The notes: generated by a model from the letters alone, not told the origin. A stretch of DNA of 64,000 nt from Rhizobacter terrae (GCF_003852895.1 NZ_QUSW01000003.1:496001-560000), one strand, 5' to 3'; counted from the first letter of the stretch, positions 34,376 through 45,327 are shown. Numbers and translations: made by a program.

Positions 34376-34594
34376 ATGAGCATCAGCGCCATCAATGTTC
34401 GCAACCAGTTCCGCGGCAAGATCAAGGAAGTCATCGAGGGGCCGGTGGTCTCCGAAGTCGATGTGGAGACCCCCAGCGGGCTCATCGTCACCTCCGTGGT
34501 CACCACCCGCTCCGTCAAGGAGCTCCAGCTCGTGCCGGGCAAGGAGGTCATCGCCCTGGTGAAGTCCACCGAAGTGTCCATTGCGGCGCTCTGA
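34376..34594 (+). CDS. Molbindin / TOBE-domain protein (Mop)
   Basis: A 72-residue single-domain protein with the TOBE/Mop pattern: NVRNQFRGKIKEVIEGPVVSEVDVET and TRSVKELQLVPGKEVIALVKSTEVSIA. Molbindins form oligomers that store molybdate or, in some cases, tungstate in the cytoplasm. Located ahead of the sulfate importer, whose CysA is homologous to ModC; sulfate and molybdate are chemically similar. It nearly touches the next gene, so they are probably co-transcribed. Confidence 0.87.
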   Translation: MSISAINVRNQFRGKIKEVIEGPVVSEVDVETPSGLIVTSVVTTRSVKELQLVPGKEVIALVKSTEVSIAAL

Positions 34595-34604
34595 GGGCCG
34601 CGCC

Positions 34605-35216
34605 ATGGCCCGACCGTCCGTTCGCGTCCTCGTCATCCCCGGGCTGCACGGCAGTGGCCCGGCGCACTGGCAGACCTGGCTGCAGTCGCGCCTGCCCGGC
34701 GCCGTGCGCGTCGAGCAGGATGACTGGGACCATGCCCACCTGGAGGCCTGGTCGGCGCGCATCGGCGAAGTGCTGGACGAGGCACCTGACGCGCCCCATG
34801 TGGCCGTCGCGCACAGCTTCGGCTGCCTGGCGCTCGCGCATTGCCTCGGACAGCGGCGCCATCAACCGCGACGCGACGACCGGCCGGCCGGCGTCCAGGG
34901 CGCCTTGCTCGTCGCACCCGCGGAGCCTGAACGCTTCCACATCGCCCACCGCCTGCCGCACCACGGCCTGGACGTGCCCGCCATGGTCTTCGCCAGCGAG
35001 ACCGACCCGTGGATGACGCTCACCAGTGCGCGCCGGTGGGCGGCGGTCTGGGGCGCCAACATCCTCAACCTGGGCGACGTGGGGCACATCAACGCCGAGG
35101 CCGGCTTCGGCCCGCTGCCGCGGGCCCTTCATCTGACGCAGGCCTTCATCCAGCGCATCGAGTCGTCTCGTCGGATGTCACGCGTGGACCTGGCTGAGCT
35201 CTCGTTTGCCATCTGA
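34605..35216 (+). CDS. RBBP9/YdeN-type serine hydrolase
   Basis: A 203-residue alpha/beta hydrolase with the YdeN signature PGLHGSGPAHWQTWLQ at the start. The nucleophile Ser71 is in AHSFGC, Asp134 in ETDPW and His161 in GHINAE, a full triad. Function of the family is poorly known; substrates are probably small esters. The ATG at 34605 lies 10 bases after the molbindin stop. The chain is slightly longer than usual at the C-terminus. Confidence 0.82.
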   Translation: MARPSVRVLVIPGLHGSGPAHWQTWLQSRLPGAVRVEQDDWDHAHLEAWSARIGEVLDEAPDAPHVAVAHSFGCLALAHCLGQRRHQPRRDDRPAGVQGALLVAPAEPERFHIAHRLPHHGLDVPAMVFASETDPWMTLTSARRWAAVWGANILNLGDVGHINAEAGFGPLPRALHLTQAFIQRIESSRRMSRVDLAELSFAI

Positions 35217-35241
35217 GGGATGGCGCTCATCGCACGCGAAG

Positions 35242-35249
35242 CGAATAAG
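35242..35249 (+). promoter_or_regulatory. Shared CGAATAAG element, copy 1
   Basis: CGAATAAG occurs 94 bases before the start of the first sulfate-binding-protein gene and recurs at nearly the same distance (97) before the second. It may be part of a CysB-type site or a promoter. Too short to be sure. Confidence 0.3.
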
Positions 35250-35335
35250 CAAGGCCGAAAAGCTTCGTTCCGCCCGAGCCGGGCGGTTTCTACGATTCGT
35301 CACCTTTTCCAATTTTCTTCAAGGACCCTTTCGCC

Positions 35336-36349
35336 ATGACCACGGCCCGCCTCCTCCGCCAATCGCTCTTGTCCCTGGCCCTCGCTGCCACGGCATGCGT
35401 GGCCATGGCCCGCGACATCACCCTGCTCAACGTCAGCTATGACCCGACGCGAGAGCTTTACCAGGAATACAACACCGCCTTCTCCAAGTACTGGAAGGGC
35501 AAGACGGGCGACAACGTCACCGTCAAGACCTCGCACGGCGGCTCGGGCAAGCAGGCCCGATCGGTCATCGACGGCCTGGATGCCGATGTGGTGACGCTGG
35601 CACTGGCCGCCGACATCGACGCCATCGCCAACGAGGCCAAGCTGGTCGCCCCCGACTGGCAGAAGCGCCTGAAGCACAACAGCACGCCCTACACCTCGAC
35701 CATCGTGTTCATCGTGCGCAAGGGAAACCCCAAGGGCATCAAGACCTGGGAAGACATCGTCAAGCCGGGCGTGGGCGTGATCACCGCCAACCCGAAGACT
35801 TCCGGCGGCGCGCGCTGGGCCTACCTGGCCGCCTACGGCCATGCGCTGACCGCACCGGGCGGCAGCGAGGCCAAGGCGCAGGACTACATCAAGAAGGTCT
35901 TCAACGCCGTGCCGGTGCTCGACTCCGGCGCCCGCGGATCCACCGTGACCTTCGCCGAACGCGGCCTGGGCGACGTGCTGCTGGCCTGGGAGAACGAGGC
36001 CGGCCTCGTTCTCAAGGAATTCGGCGCCGAGAAGTTCGACGTGGTGTACCCGCCCGACAGCATCCTGGCCGAGCCGCCCGTGTCGGTGGTGGACAAGGTG
36101 GTGGCCAAGAAGGGCACGGCCGACGTCGCCAAGGCCTACCTGGAATACCTGTACTCGCCGGAAGGCCAGGACATCGCCGGCAAGAACTTCTACCGGCCGA
36201 TCGACCCGGCGGCGCAGGCGAAGTATGCGAAGCAGTTCCCGGCGCTGAAGCTGTTCACGATCGACGGGGTGTTTGGTGGATGGACGAAGGCGCAGAAGAC
36301 GCACTTTGCGGACGGCGGCGTGTTCGACCAGATCTACACCAAGCATTGA
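35336..36349 (+). CDS. Sulfate ABC transporter substrate-binding protein (first copy)
   Basis: A 337-residue periplasmic protein with a signal peptide (ends ACVAMA) and the sulfate-binding pattern LLNVSYDPTRELYQEYN, SHGGSGKQARSVIDGLDADVVTLA and VIVRKGNPKGI-like VFIVRKGNPKGIKTWEDI. It delivers sulfate or thiosulfate to CysTWA. It has its own upstream region and terminator, so it can be made separately from the operon downstream. It closely resembles the next gene's product, indicating a tandem duplication. Confidence 0.88.
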   Translation: MTTARLLRQSLLSLALAATACVAMARDITLLNVSYDPTRELYQEYNTAFSKYWKGKTGDNVTVKTSHGGSGKQARSVIDGLDADVVTLALAADIDAIANEAKLVAPDWQKRLKHNSTPYTSTIVFIVRKGNPKGIKTWEDIVKPGVGVITANPKTSGGARWAYLAAYGHALTAPGGSEAKAQDYIKKVFNAVPVLDSGARGSTVTFAERGLGDVLLAWENEAGLVLKEFGAEKFDVVYPPDSILAEPPVSVVDKVVAKKGTADVAKAYLEYLYSPEGQDIAGKNFYRPIDPAAQAKYAKQFPALKLFTIDGVFGGWTKAQKTHFADGGVFDQIYTKH

Positions 36350-36354
36350 TTGAG

Positions 36355-36395
36355 CCCAGTCGCTGGCGCTCCTGCCCCGCGGGCGTGGCTTGATG
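36355..36395 (+). repeat. Dispersed intergenic repeat, deleted copy
   Basis: CCCAGTCGCTGGCGCTCC is joined directly to GCGGGCGTGGCTTGATG. It is the shortened version of the element at 30432-30510, missing its middle 38 bases. Confidence 0.6.
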
Positions 36396-36397
36396 AA

Positions 36398-36425
36398 GGC
36401 CACGCGTGCGCGTGGCTCATTCATT
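36398..36425 (+). terminator. Terminator between the two sulfate-binding protein genes
   Basis: GCCACGC and GCGTGGC pair around GTGC (36399-36416), then a T-rich CATTCATTTTT tail. It separates the first binding-protein gene from the second. Confidence 0.6.
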
Positions 36426-36428
36426 TTT

Positions 36429-36436
36429 CGAATAAG
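36429..36436 (+). promoter_or_regulatory. Shared CGAATAAG element, copy 2
   Basis: Second copy of CGAATAAG, 97 bases before the second binding-protein gene. See the copy at 35242. Confidence 0.3.
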
Positions 36437-36525
36437 GTTGAGCGAATTGCATTGTTGAACAACGCTTCATGCGTGAATAGCATGCACCTTCCTCCGACCT
36501 GCTGCTTTTCCAACAGCGATCCCGC

Positions 36526-37536
36526 ATGCAATCCGCCCGCCGCCTCCTCGTTCTCGCACTTCCCGCCCTGGCCTTGTCCACGGCCGTCCAGGCTGCCGGC
36601 CCGGCGCTGCTGAACGTCAGCTACGACGTCTCGCGCGAGTTCTACAAGGACTACAACGCCGCCTTCATCAAGCACTGGAAGGCCACCGCCGGCGAGGACG
36701 TGACGATCAACCAGTCACATGGCGGTTCCAGCAAGCAGGCCCGTGCGGTGATCGACGGGCTCGACGCCGACGTCGTGACCATGAACCAGTCCAGCGACAT
36801 CGACGCCATCGCCGACAAGGCCAAGCTGCTGCCGGCGGACTGGGCCAAGCGGTTTCCCAACAACGCGGCGCCCACGACCTCCACCACCGTCATCCTGGTC
36901 CGCAAGGGAAACCCCAAGGGCATCAAGGACTGGACCGACCTCGCCAAGCCCGGCATGAGCGTGGTCATTCCCAACCCGAAGATCACCGGCAACGGCCGCT
37001 ACACCTACGTGGCGGCCTGGGGCGCGGCCATCAAGTCGGGCAAGAACCCGGCGCAGGCGCGCGAGATGGTGCAGGCCATCTTCGCCAACGTGCCGGTGTT
37101 CGACGGTGGTGGCCGCGCGGCCACCACCACCTTCGCGCAGCGCGGCATCGGCGATGCGCTGGCCACCTTCGAGAGCGAGGTCAACCTCATCAAGGCCGAG
37201 TTCGGCAACGACTTCGATGTCGTGTACCCGACCTGGAGCATCCTGGCGGAGAACCCGGTGGCGGTCGTCGACAAGGTGGCCGACAAGAAGGGCACGCGCA
37301 AGCAGGCCGAGGCCTACCTCAAGTACCTGTGGTCCGATGAAGCGCAGGAGATCGCGGCGAAGCACCAGCTGCGCCCGCGTTCACCGGCGCTGCTGGCCAA
37401 GTACGCCAAGGACTTCCCCAAGGTGAACCTCTTCACCATCGATGAAGTCTTCGGCGGCTGGAGCAAGGCCCAGAAGGACCACTTCGACGACGGCGCCACC
37501 TACGACCAGATCCTCGCCGCGGCGAAGAAGAAGTAG
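36526..37536 (+). CDS. Sulfate ABC transporter substrate-binding protein (second copy)
   Basis: A 336-residue periplasmic protein with signal peptide (ALSTAVQAAG) and the same motifs as its neighbour: LLNVSYDVSREFYKDYN, SHGGSSKQARAVIDGLDADVVTMN and ILVRKGNPKGIKDW. It begins the operon with cysT, cysW and cysA, with 9 bases to cysT, so it is probably the main binding protein for this importer. Confidence 0.9.
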   Translation: MQSARRLLVLALPALALSTAVQAAGPALLNVSYDVSREFYKDYNAAFIKHWKATAGEDVTINQSHGGSSKQARAVIDGLDADVVTMNQSSDIDAIADKAKLLPADWAKRFPNNAAPTTSTTVILVRKGNPKGIKDWTDLAKPGMSVVIPNPKITGNGRYTYVAAWGAAIKSGKNPAQAREMVQAIFANVPVFDGGGRAATTTFAQRGIGDALATFESEVNLIKAEFGNDFDVVYPTWSILAENPVAVVDKVADKKGTRKQAEAYLKYLWSDEAQEIAAKHQLRPRSPALLAKYAKDFPKVNLFTIDEVFGGWSKAQKDHFDDGATYDQILAAAKKK

Positions 37537-37545
37537 GCGGCGTCC

Positions 37546-38379
37546 ATGTTCCTCTCGCGCACGCTCCTGCGGCGGCACAGCGTGCTTCCCGGCTTCGACC
37601 TCGCGCTGGGTTTCACGCTGCTGTACCTGAGCTTCATCGTGCTCATCCCCTTGAGCGCGGCGTTCCTCAAGACCTTCACCATGACCTGGCCGGCCTTCGT
37701 CGACGCGGTGGCTTCGCCGCGCGTGCTGGCCTCGTACAGGCTGACCTTCGGTGCATCGTTCGCCGCGGCCATCCTCAATGCCGTCTTCGGGCTCATCGTC
37801 GCCTGGGTGCTGGTGCGTTATGAATTCCCGGCCAAGCGCCTGGTGGATGCGCTGGTGGACCTGCCCTTCGCGCTGCCCACCGCCGTGGCCGGCATCGCGC
37901 TCACGGCGCTGTATTCGCAGAACGGCTGGATTGGTTCGTTCCTGCCATTCAAGGTCAGCTTCACGCCGTTCGGGGTGTTCGTGGCGCTCACCTTCATCGG
38001 CCTGCCCTTCGTGGTGCGCACGCTGCAGCCGGTGCTGGAAGACCTGCACAAGGAAGTCGAGGAAGCCGCGGCCACGCTGGGTGCGTCGCGCCTGCAGACC
38101 TTCACGCAGGTGATCTTTCCCATCATCACGCCCGCGCTGCTCACCGGTTTCGCGCTGGCCTTCGCGCGTGCCCTGGGCGAGTACGGCTCGGTGATCTTCA
38201 TCGCCGGCAACATGCCCATGGTCAGCGAGATCACGCCGCTGCTCATCATCACCAAGCTGGAGCAGTACGACTACAAGGGCGCGACGGCCATCGCCGTGGT
38301 GATGCTGGTGTCGGCCTTCGTCCTGCTGCTGGCCATCAACGGCCTGCAGGCCTGGACGCGCAAGCGGCAGGGGCGCTGA
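37546..38379 (+). CDS. cysT: Sulfate ABC transporter permease CysT (CysU)
   Basis: A 277-residue inner-membrane protein with six helices. It carries the [19 protein letters not shown] segment and the EAA loop [21 protein letters not shown], both typical of CysT. With CysW it makes the channel; CysA binds its EAA loop. It starts 9 bases after the binding protein and its stop is 2 bases before cysW. Confidence 0.93.
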   Translation: MFLSRTLLRRHSVLPGFDLALGFTLLYLSFIVLIPLSAAFLKTFTMTWPAFVDAVASPRVLASYRLTFGASFAAAILNAVFGLIVAWVLVRYEFPAKRLVDALVDLPFALPTAVAGIALTALYSQNGWIGSFLPFKVSFTPFGVFVALTFIGLPFVVRTLQPVLEDLHKEVEEAAATLGASRLQTFTQVIFPIITPALLTGFALAFARALGEYGSVIFIAGNMPMVSEITPLLIITKLEQYDYKGATAIAVVMLVSAFVLLLAINGLQAWTRKRQGR

Positions 38380-38381
38380 AG

Positions 38382-39287
38382 ATGAGCGCGATCCCCGTGT
38401 CCAGCGTGCCCGCGCGATCATCCGCCGGTGTCGCCCCGCGCCGCATCGCCGATGCCACCACCGAGCCCACCTGGGTCAAGTGGACGCTGATCGGCGTGGC
38501 CCTGGCCTTTCTCACGCTCTTCCTCTTCGTGCCGCTGGCGGTCGTGTTCGCCGAGGCGTTCAAGAAGGGCGTGGATGTGTACCTGGCCGCCATCACCGAG
38601 CCCGATGCGCTGTCGGCCATCAAGCTCACGCTGATCGCCGCGGGCATCTCCGTGCCGCTGAACCTCGCGTTCGGCATCGCGGCGGCGTGGTGCATCGCGA
38701 AGTTCGACTTCCGCGGCAAGAACCTGCTGCTCACGCTGATCGACCTGCCGTTCTCGGTGAGCCCGGTGATCTCCGGCCTCATCTACGTGCTGGTGTTCGG
38801 CCTGCAAGGCTGGTTCGGCGGCTGGCTGCGCGACCACGACCTGAAGGTCATCTTCGCCGTGCCCGGCATTGTGATGGCCACGGTGTTCGTGACCTTCCCC
38901 TTCATCGCCCGCGAGCTGATCCCGCTGATGCAGGCGCAAGGCACCGAGCAGGAAGAGGCCGCGCGCGTGCTGGGTGCCAACGGCTGGCAGATCTTCCGCC
39001 GGGTGACGCTGCCCAACATCAAGTGGGCGCTGCTGTACGGCGTCATCTTGTGCAACGCGCGCGCCATGGGCGAGTTCGGCGCGGTGAGCGTGGTGTCGGG
39101 CCACGTGCGCGGCACCACCAACACCATGCCGCTGCACATCGAGATCCTCTACAACGAGTACCAGTTCGCCGCCTCGTTCGCGGTGGCGTCCCTGCTGGCC
39201 AGCCTGGCGCTGGTGACGCTGGTGCTGAAGTACATCGTCGAGCAGCGGGTGAAGAAGGACCTGAAGGTCCAGGAAAGAAGCGAGTGA
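38382..39287 (+). CDS. cysW: Sulfate ABC transporter permease CysW
   Basis: A 301-residue permease partner of CysT, with six helices and [41 protein letters not shown] (EAA loop) and [12 protein letters not shown]. The N-terminal 25 residues are a soluble, Ser/Ala-rich tail. Codon position and length fit the family. Confidence 0.93.
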   Translation: MSAIPVSSVPARSSAGVAPRRIADATTEPTWVKWTLIGVALAFLTLFLFVPLAVVFAEAFKKGVDVYLAAITEPDALSAIKLTLIAAGISVPLNLAFGIAAAWCIAKFDFRGKNLLLTLIDLPFSVSPVISGLIYVLVFGLQGWFGGWLRDHDLKVIFAVPGIVMATVFVTFPFIARELIPLMQAQGTEQEEAARVLGANGWQIFRRVTLPNIKWALLYGVILCNARAMGEFGAVSVVSGHVRGTTNTMPLHIEILYNEYQFAASFAVASLLASLALVTLVLKYIVEQRVKKDLKVQERSE

Positions 39288-39291
39288 ACGC

Positions 39292-40341
<1,050 letters not shown>

Positions 40342-40344
40342 ACC

Positions 40345-40923
40345 TCAGGCGGGGACGATCAGGTCCCAGTGATTCGCGATGTGCATGAGGTGCGCACGCG
40401 CGTAGTCGGACTTGTCCAGCGCACCGTAGGCAAAGTGCGGCGCGAGCGGGCCGGTGTGCTGGTCGAAGCGCTGCAAGGCCTGCATCACATCGTGGATGGC
40501 GGGCTGGAGTTCGAGTCCGTCAGGGATCGTGGGCAAGCCGGGGATGGGATCCTGCAGGCCGTGGTTCATCCGGCCGCGGGCGCCGAACACCGAGAAGGCC
40601 GCGCTGCCGATGCTCGCCTGGAACCAGGCCGGCTTGGGATGCGGGTAGCCGTCGATGGAGCCATGGATGCTTTGCGCCGCGTGGTGCAGCACGTGGGGCA
40701 GGTCCCAGCCTGAGCGCATCTTCATGGGCGTGGTGCGCAGCGAATCCAGCGTGCGCAGTGCCGTGGGCAGGTCGCGGAATTCAGCGCTGGCCAGCGCGTG
40801 GTCGCGGTGGGTGGCCACGTAGCCGGCGCCCGCTGCAACACCCGCAGCGGCCAACCCGCCCACGGTCAGGAACGCGCGGCGCTTGCGCGAGGGGGCGGAC
40901 GGCGGCTTGGGCGATGTGTTCAT
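40345..40923 (-). CDS. DUF1569 family protein with Tat-like signal
   Basis: A 192-residue protein. KRRAFLTVGGLAAAGVAAGAG looks like a twin-arginine signal. The rest matches DUF1569 (DinB-like four-helix fold): HHAAQSIHGSIDGYPHPKPAWFQ, FGARGRMNHGL and APHFAYGALDKSDYARAHLMHIANH. The function is unknown. It sits between cysA and cysB but on the opposite strand to the transporter, so a link to sulfur is only positional. ATG 40923 is used. Confidence 0.8.
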   Translation of the reverse strand: MNTSPKPPSAPSRKRRAFLTVGGLAAAGVAAGAGYVATHRDHALASAEFRDLPTALRTLDSLRTTPMKMRSGWDLPHVLHHAAQSIHGSIDGYPHPKPAWFQASIGSAAFSVFGARGRMNHGLQDPIPGLPTIPDGLELQPAIHDVMQALQRFDQHTGPLAPHFAYGALDKSDYARAHLMHIANHWDLIVPA

Positions 40924-41017
40924 GGCATGCGAAGGACTGCGCGGGGTGCGCAAGCCGTGATCGTATGCCGCCTCGCCCTGGGGGACTGTCAAAAACCGGA
41001 CGATCCCAAGGCTGGGC

Positions 41018-41962
41018 TCAGGCCTCCTCGGGCTGCACCTCGCGCTGCAGCGCCTGCTGCACCACCTCACGCGTGAGCGTCGGGGCGAAGGCCTCCATGA
41101 AGGCGTAGACATAGCCGCGCAGCCAGGTCCCGCGCCGCACGGCCAGCCGGGTGAGGTTGACCTCGAACAGGGCGCCCGCGTCCACCGCCTGCAAGGTGCG
41201 GTCGCGCTCGGGATCGAAGGCGATGGATGCCACGATGCCCACGCCCATGCCCAGCTCCACGTAGGTCTTGATCACGTCCGCGTCCATCGCGGTGAGCACC
41301 ACGCTGGGCTTGAGGCCCTCGCGTGCGAAGGCCTCGTCGATGTGCGTGCGGCCGGTGTAGCCCGCGTCGTAGGTGATGATCGGGTAGCGGGCCAGGCGCT
41401 GCAGCGTCAGCGGGCCGTCATGCTTGAAGAGGTCGTGCCCCGGCGGCGCGACCACGCTGTGCGTCCAGCGGTAGCACGGCAGCGCGACGAGCTGCTCGTA
41501 ATCGGCCAGTGCCTCGGTGGCGATGCCGATGTCCGCCTCGCCCGACAGCAGCATCTGCGCGATTTGCTTGGGTGAGCCCTGGTGCAGGTTGAGCACCACC
41601 TGCGGGTAGAGCTGGCGGAAGTCGCGCACCACCGCCGGCAGGGCGTAGCGCGCCTGCGAGTGCGTGGCCGCGATGGACAGCCGCCCGCTCATCTGCGCGC
41701 TGAATTCCTCGCCGGCGCGGCGCAGGTTGTCCGCGTCCAGCAGCAGCCGCTCGACGATGGGCAGCACCGTCTCGCCCGGCGGCGTGAGCCCGGTGAGCCG
41801 CTTGCCCGCACGCACGAAGATCTCGATGCCCAGTTCATCTTCCAGCTCGCGGATCTGCCGGCTGATGCCCGGCTGGGAGGTGTGCAGGACGGAGGCGACC
41901 TCGGTGAGGTTGAAGCCGCAGCGGACCGTTTCGCGGACCGAGCGCAATTGCTGGAAATTCAT
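41018..41962 (-). CDS. CysB-type LysR transcriptional regulator
   Basis: A 314-residue LysR protein. The N-terminal helix-turn-helix (FNLTEVASVLHTSQPGISRQIRELEDELG) has the CysB-specific start MNFQQLRSVRETVRCGFNLTEVA, and the sensor domain has GDADVIKTYVELGMGVGIVASIAF-like DADVIKTYVELGMGVGIVA. It should sense O/N-acetylserine or sulfate status and activate the sulfate importer next door. The C-terminus has a short acidic tail QREVQPEEA. Confidence 0.88.
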   Translation of the reverse strand: MNFQQLRSVRETVRCGFNLTEVASVLHTSQPGISRQIRELEDELGIEIFVRAGKRLTGLTPPGETVLPIVERLLLDADNLRRAGEEFSAQMSGRLSIAATHSQARYALPAVVRDFRQLYPQVVLNLHQGSPKQIAQMLLSGEADIGIATEALADYEQLVALPCYRWTHSVVAPPGHDLFKHDGPLTLQRLARYPIITYDAGYTGRTHIDEAFAREGLKPSVVLTAMDADVIKTYVELGMGVGIVASIAFDPERDRTLQAVDAGALFEVNLTRLAVRRGTWLRGYVYAFMEAFAPTLTREVVQQALQREVQPEEA

Positions 41963-42137
41963 GACAGCCCCGGGCGTGAGCTAACACGCCGAATGCATAA
42001 GAAGGGCTTGGATTCTGCGGAAACCGAGGAAGGGGGACAAGAACGGAATGGTTGTATCGATAGGCGGGGATCGAATAGCGCCTGATTCGTTCGTGTCCAA
42101 AGCGTATCCTGCGCAGCCTGTCTTCGGGGAGCACGCA

Positions 42138-42482
42138 ATGGCTGATGGGTCGGCCAATGTGGAAGAACACACCTTCGTCTGGCCCACCGGGAACACCCAC
42201 GGAATCGCCCTGCGCGCCTACGACTCGAAAACCGGGCTGTGGGCGATCTGGTGGGTCGACAGCCGCGATCCGCACGGCAAGCTCGATCCGCCGGTGCAAG
42301 GCCGCTTCGAGAACGGCGTCGGCACCTTCGATTCCGACTACGTCGCTGACGGCAAGCCGATGCGGGTGCGCTTTGTCTGGTCCCACGTCTCAGCCGACTC
42401 GGCCCGGTGGGAGCAAGCGACCTCGGCAGACAACGGGCAGACCTGGGACACCAACTGGATGATAGCGTTCGAGCGCATGTGA
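42138..42482 (+). CDS. Conserved hypothetical protein, possibly N-terminally shortened
   Basis: A 114-residue protein with GIALRAYDSKTGLWAIWWVDSRDPHGKLDPPVQGRFENGVGTF, GKPMRVRFVWS and SARWEQATSADNGQTWDTNWMIAFERM. These strands match the second half of a larger beta-barrel family whose members are usually about 150-170 residues. The N-terminal strands are missing, and the upstream sequence has no family resemblance, so a 5' deletion is possible. Function unknown. Confidence 0.55.
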   Translation: MADGSANVEEHTFVWPTGNTHGIALRAYDSKTGLWAIWWVDSRDPHGKLDPPVQGRFENGVGTFDSDYVADGKPMRVRFVWSHVSADSARWEQATSADNGQTWDTNWMIAFERM

Positions 42483-42602
42483 CCGATTGCATGCCCGGCC
42501 GCAGCTGTCGGCCAGCTTTCAACAGCCGGCTTGGTATGCCCGCTCCCCGCACGAGACCGGCGGGCTGACCATCGATCCCTGTGCTGCATCGAGGAGGCTG
42601 CC

Positions 42603-44207
42603 ATGGGGATGCCGAGATTGATGAACCGTCCTGCGCTCACCCTGGGACACCGCTTCGGCCTGGGCTTCTCGCTCATCCTGGCCCTGCTGGTGGCCATCAC
42701 CGCCGTGAGCCAGGTGCTGATGTCGGCGATGGGCCAGCAGATGAAGGCGATCGTGGAGGTGAACGAGCGGCAGATGCACCTGGCCAGCCAGATGATCGAC
42801 AAGGTCAACGAGATGGGGCTGCACCTGCGCACGCTCACGCTGCTCACCGACATCAAGGAGGTGGACCGGCACATGCAGCTGCTGCAGCGGACCACGGCCG
42901 GTGTTCTCGCCATCGAGCGGGAGCTGCAGGACGCGCTGGCCGCCGACGGCGCACCGCAGGAATTCAGCACGCTCATCACGCGCATTTCGCAGCAGCGCCA
43001 AAGCGTGCTGCCGCTGATCGCGCGCGCCGCGCGACTCGGCGCGGACGGGGCCACGCCGGAGGCGACCACCGTCCTGATGAAGGAGGTTCGTCCCATCGAA
43101 GAACAATGGCGCCAGGCCGTGGCCGATCTCATCGAGCTCGAGCAGCACCGCAGTGCGCAGGCCTATGCGCAGGCCAAGTCCCGGCAGCAGGTGGCCTCCG
43201 TGGTGCTGGTGATTGCGTGTGCGCTGTCCATCGGCTTGGGCGCGTTCCTGGCGTGGCGCCTGACGCGCAGCGTGCTGGTTCCGGTGAACCAGGCGATCGA
43301 GGCGACCGAGCGCATCGCCGCGGGCAACCTGGCCCAGCCCGTGCTGCCCACGCGGCGCGACGAACTGGGCCGCCTGCTGCTGGCCGTGGGCCGGATGCAA
43401 GCGCAGCTGCAGGGGCTGGTGGGTGCCATCCACGAATCCGCCACCTCGATCTCGGTGGCGTCCTCGCAGATCGCCACCGGCAACCAGGACCTGAGCCACC
43501 GCACCGAGCGCCAGGCGGCCAGCCTGCAGAAGACGGCATCGAGCATGGCCGCGCTGACCACGACGGTGCGGCACAACGCGAGCGCGGTGCACCAGGCCGA
43601 CCAGATGGCGGTGCTGGCGTCGCAGACGGCGGCCCGTGGCGGCGCGGTGGTTGATCAGGTCGTCACCACCATGGCCGAGATTTCCGCCAGCTCGCGCCAG
43701 ATCGAGGAAATCACCGGCGTGATCGACGCCATCGCCTTCCAGACCAACATCCTGGCCTTGAACGCGGCCGTCGAAGCGGCGCGGGCGGGCGAGCAGGGCC
43801 GCGGGTTCGCGGTGGTGGCAGGCGAGGTGCGCGGGCTCGCCGGACGCAGCGCCGATGCGGCCCGGCAGATCAAGTCCCTGATCCACACCTCGGCCCAGCG
43901 GGTGGCGTCGGGTGCCACGCTGGTGGCCGATGCGGGCTCGACGATGCGCGAGGTCGTGGCCTCGGTTCACCGCGTCACGGCCATCATGTCCGAGATCAGC
44001 GCTTCCACGTCACAGCAAAGCGATGGCATCGAGCAGGTCAGCGGCGAGGTCGGGCAGCTCGACCGCATGACGCAGCAGAACGCGGCGCTGGTGGAGCAGT
44101 CGGCGGCCGCGACGGAAAGCCTCAAGGCCCAGGCCATGCAGCTGCAAGGCACGGTCGGCGTCTTCACGCTGGGCAGCGATGAACCGGTCACTGCGCAGTG
44201 CGCGTGA
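42603..44207 (+). CDS. Methyl-accepting chemotaxis protein
   Basis: A 534-residue chemoreceptor. TM1 is at about 15-37, a four-helix periplasmic sensor follows, TM2 is at about 195-215 ([22 protein letters not shown]), then HAMP and the signalling domain with the hairpin [44 protein letters not shown]. It should pass ligand binding to CheA/CheW. AGGAGG precedes ATG 42603. It overlaps the converging ABC gene by 20 bases. The ligand is unknown; the periplasmic domain is short. Confidence 0.9.
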   Translation: MGMPRLMNRPALTLGHRFGLGFSLILALLVAITAVSQVLMSAMGQQMKAIVEVNERQMHLASQMIDKVNEMGLHLRTLTLLTDIKEVDRHMQLLQRTTAGVLAIERELQDALAADGAPQEFSTLITRISQQRQSVLPLIARAARLGADGATPEATTVLMKEVRPIEEQWRQAVADLIELEQHRSAQAYAQAKSRQQVASVVLVIACALSIGLGAFLAWRLTRSVLVPVNQAIEATERIAAGNLAQPVLPTRRDELGRLLLAVGRMQAQLQGLVGAIHESATSISVASSQIATGNQDLSHRTERQAASLQKTASSMAALTTTVRHNASAVHQADQMAVLASQTAARGGAVVDQVVTTMAEISASSRQIEEITGVIDAIAFQTNILALNAAVEAARAGEQGRGFAVVAGEVRGLAGRSADAARQIKSLIHTSAQRVASGATLVADAGSTMREVVASVHRVTAIMSEISASTSQQSDGIEQVSGEVGQLDRMTQQNAALVEQSAAATESLKAQAMQLQGTVGVFTLGSDEPVTAQCA

Positions 44208-45327
44208 CGGGCGGCATGGGGCTGCCGACCTCCACCCAATCGGTGTCGTCGCCACCACCGCCCGAATGCACGTACGCGGGCTGCGAGCTGTTCAGCACGC
44301 TGATGCCGTGCATGCCCAGCGTGAGGTTCACCGGCGCGCCGGGCTGGTGCAGTGCATTCACGTGCCGGCTCGAAGCGAGCAACTGGCCCAGCTCGGTGTC
44401 CAGCAGGTACTCGGCACCATGGCCCAGGTAGGAGCAGCGCCTGACCCGCGCGGCCATGCCGTGGACCAGGCCCACCGGGAGGATCTGCCAGGCTTCGGGG
44501 CGGATCACCACGCGAAGCCGGGTGCCCGGCGGATACGCCTGGGCGAGGCGGCCGACCGGCAGCGAGCCCAGGTGCGGAACGCCGTCGGCTGCCACCGTCA
44601 GGTCGAAGATGCTCGCATCGCCGATGAAGGTCGCCACGAATTCGCTGTTGGGGCGTTCGTAGACCTCGCGCGGCGTGCCCACCTGCAGCAGGTGGCCTTC
44701 GTTGATGATGACCACGCGGTCGCTCACCGCCATGGCCTCGCTTTCGTCGTGCGTCACGTAGACCACGGTCAGGCCCAGCCGCCGCTGCAGGCTGCGGATC
44801 TCCCCGCGCATCTGGCGGCGCAGGCGATCGTCCAGGTTGGACAGTGGTTCGTCCAGCAATACCACCGACGGCTCCAGCGCCAGCGCGCGCGCCAGGGCCA
44901 CGCGCTGCTGCTGCCCGCCCGACAGTTCCGCGCAGCTGTCCGACGCCGAGCCCTGCAGCCCGACGAGGTCCAGTGCCCGCCTCGCCCGTTCGCGGGCTTC
45001 GTCGCGCGCGAAGCCGCTGTGCTGCAGGCCGAAGGCCACGTTGCCGATGACGTCCAGGTGAGGAAAGAGCGAGTCGCCCTGGAACAGCATGCTGACGTCG
45101 CGGTCGCGTCCATGCAGCGTGGACACGTCGCGTCCGTCCAGGTAGACCGCGCCATGCGTGGCCGCTTCCAGGCCGGCGGCGATCCTCAGCAGCGTGGACT
45201 TGCCGCTGCCCGAGGGTCCGAGCAGCGTGGTGAGCTGCCCGCCGGGCGCGGTGAAGCTGATGTCCCGGATGGCGCAAGTGCCGTCCGGGAACAGCTTGGT
45301 CACGCCGCAGAATTCAAGATCGACCAT
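44188..45327 (-). CDS. ABC transporter ATP-binding protein (FbpC/AfuC/PhnT type), without local permease
   Basis: A 379-residue importer ATPase. Walker A GPSGSGKS, signature LSGGQQQR, Walker [14 protein letters not shown] and VTHDESEA are intact, and a TOBE region follows with IRPEAWQI. It is clearly related to the ATPase at 54127. There is no permease or binding protein next to it. Downstream of the two-component genes, with which it is co-oriented. It may drive the permease at 51905 as an alternative ATPase. ATG 45327 chosen; ATG 45375 would extend it into the kinase gene. Confidence 0.83.
   Translation of the reverse strand: MVDLEFCGVTKLFPDGTCAIRDISFTAPGGQLTTLLGPSGSGKSTLLRIAAGLEAATHGAVYLDGRDVSTLHGRDRDVSMLFQGDSLFPHLDVIGNVAFGLQHSGFARDEARERARRALDLVGLQGSASDSCAELSGGQQQRVALARALALEPSVVLLDEPLSNLDDRLRRQMRGEIRSLQRRLGLTVVYVTHDESEAMAVSDRVVIINEGHLLQVGTPREVYERPNSEFVATFIGDASIFDLTVAADGVPHLGSLPVGRLAQAYPPGTRLRVVIRPEAWQILPVGLVHGMAARVRRCSYLGHGAEYLLDTELGQLLASSRHVNALHQPGAPVNLTLGMHGISVLNSSQPAYVHSGGGGDDTDWVEVGSPMPPVTRTAQ

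Noticed and set aside
34376-34594. Molybdate transport operon
   Set aside because: Only a molbindin is present; downstream CysTWA and binding proteins are of the sulfate type.
42052-42063. Third RpiR operator (TGTATCGATAGG)
   Set aside because: Left arm fits but the spacing and right arm do not match.
44188-44207. Overlap between the MCP and ABC genes as a frameshift or assembly error
   Set aside because: Both reading frames end in family-consistent tails, and a 20-base convergent overlap is common in such compact DNA.
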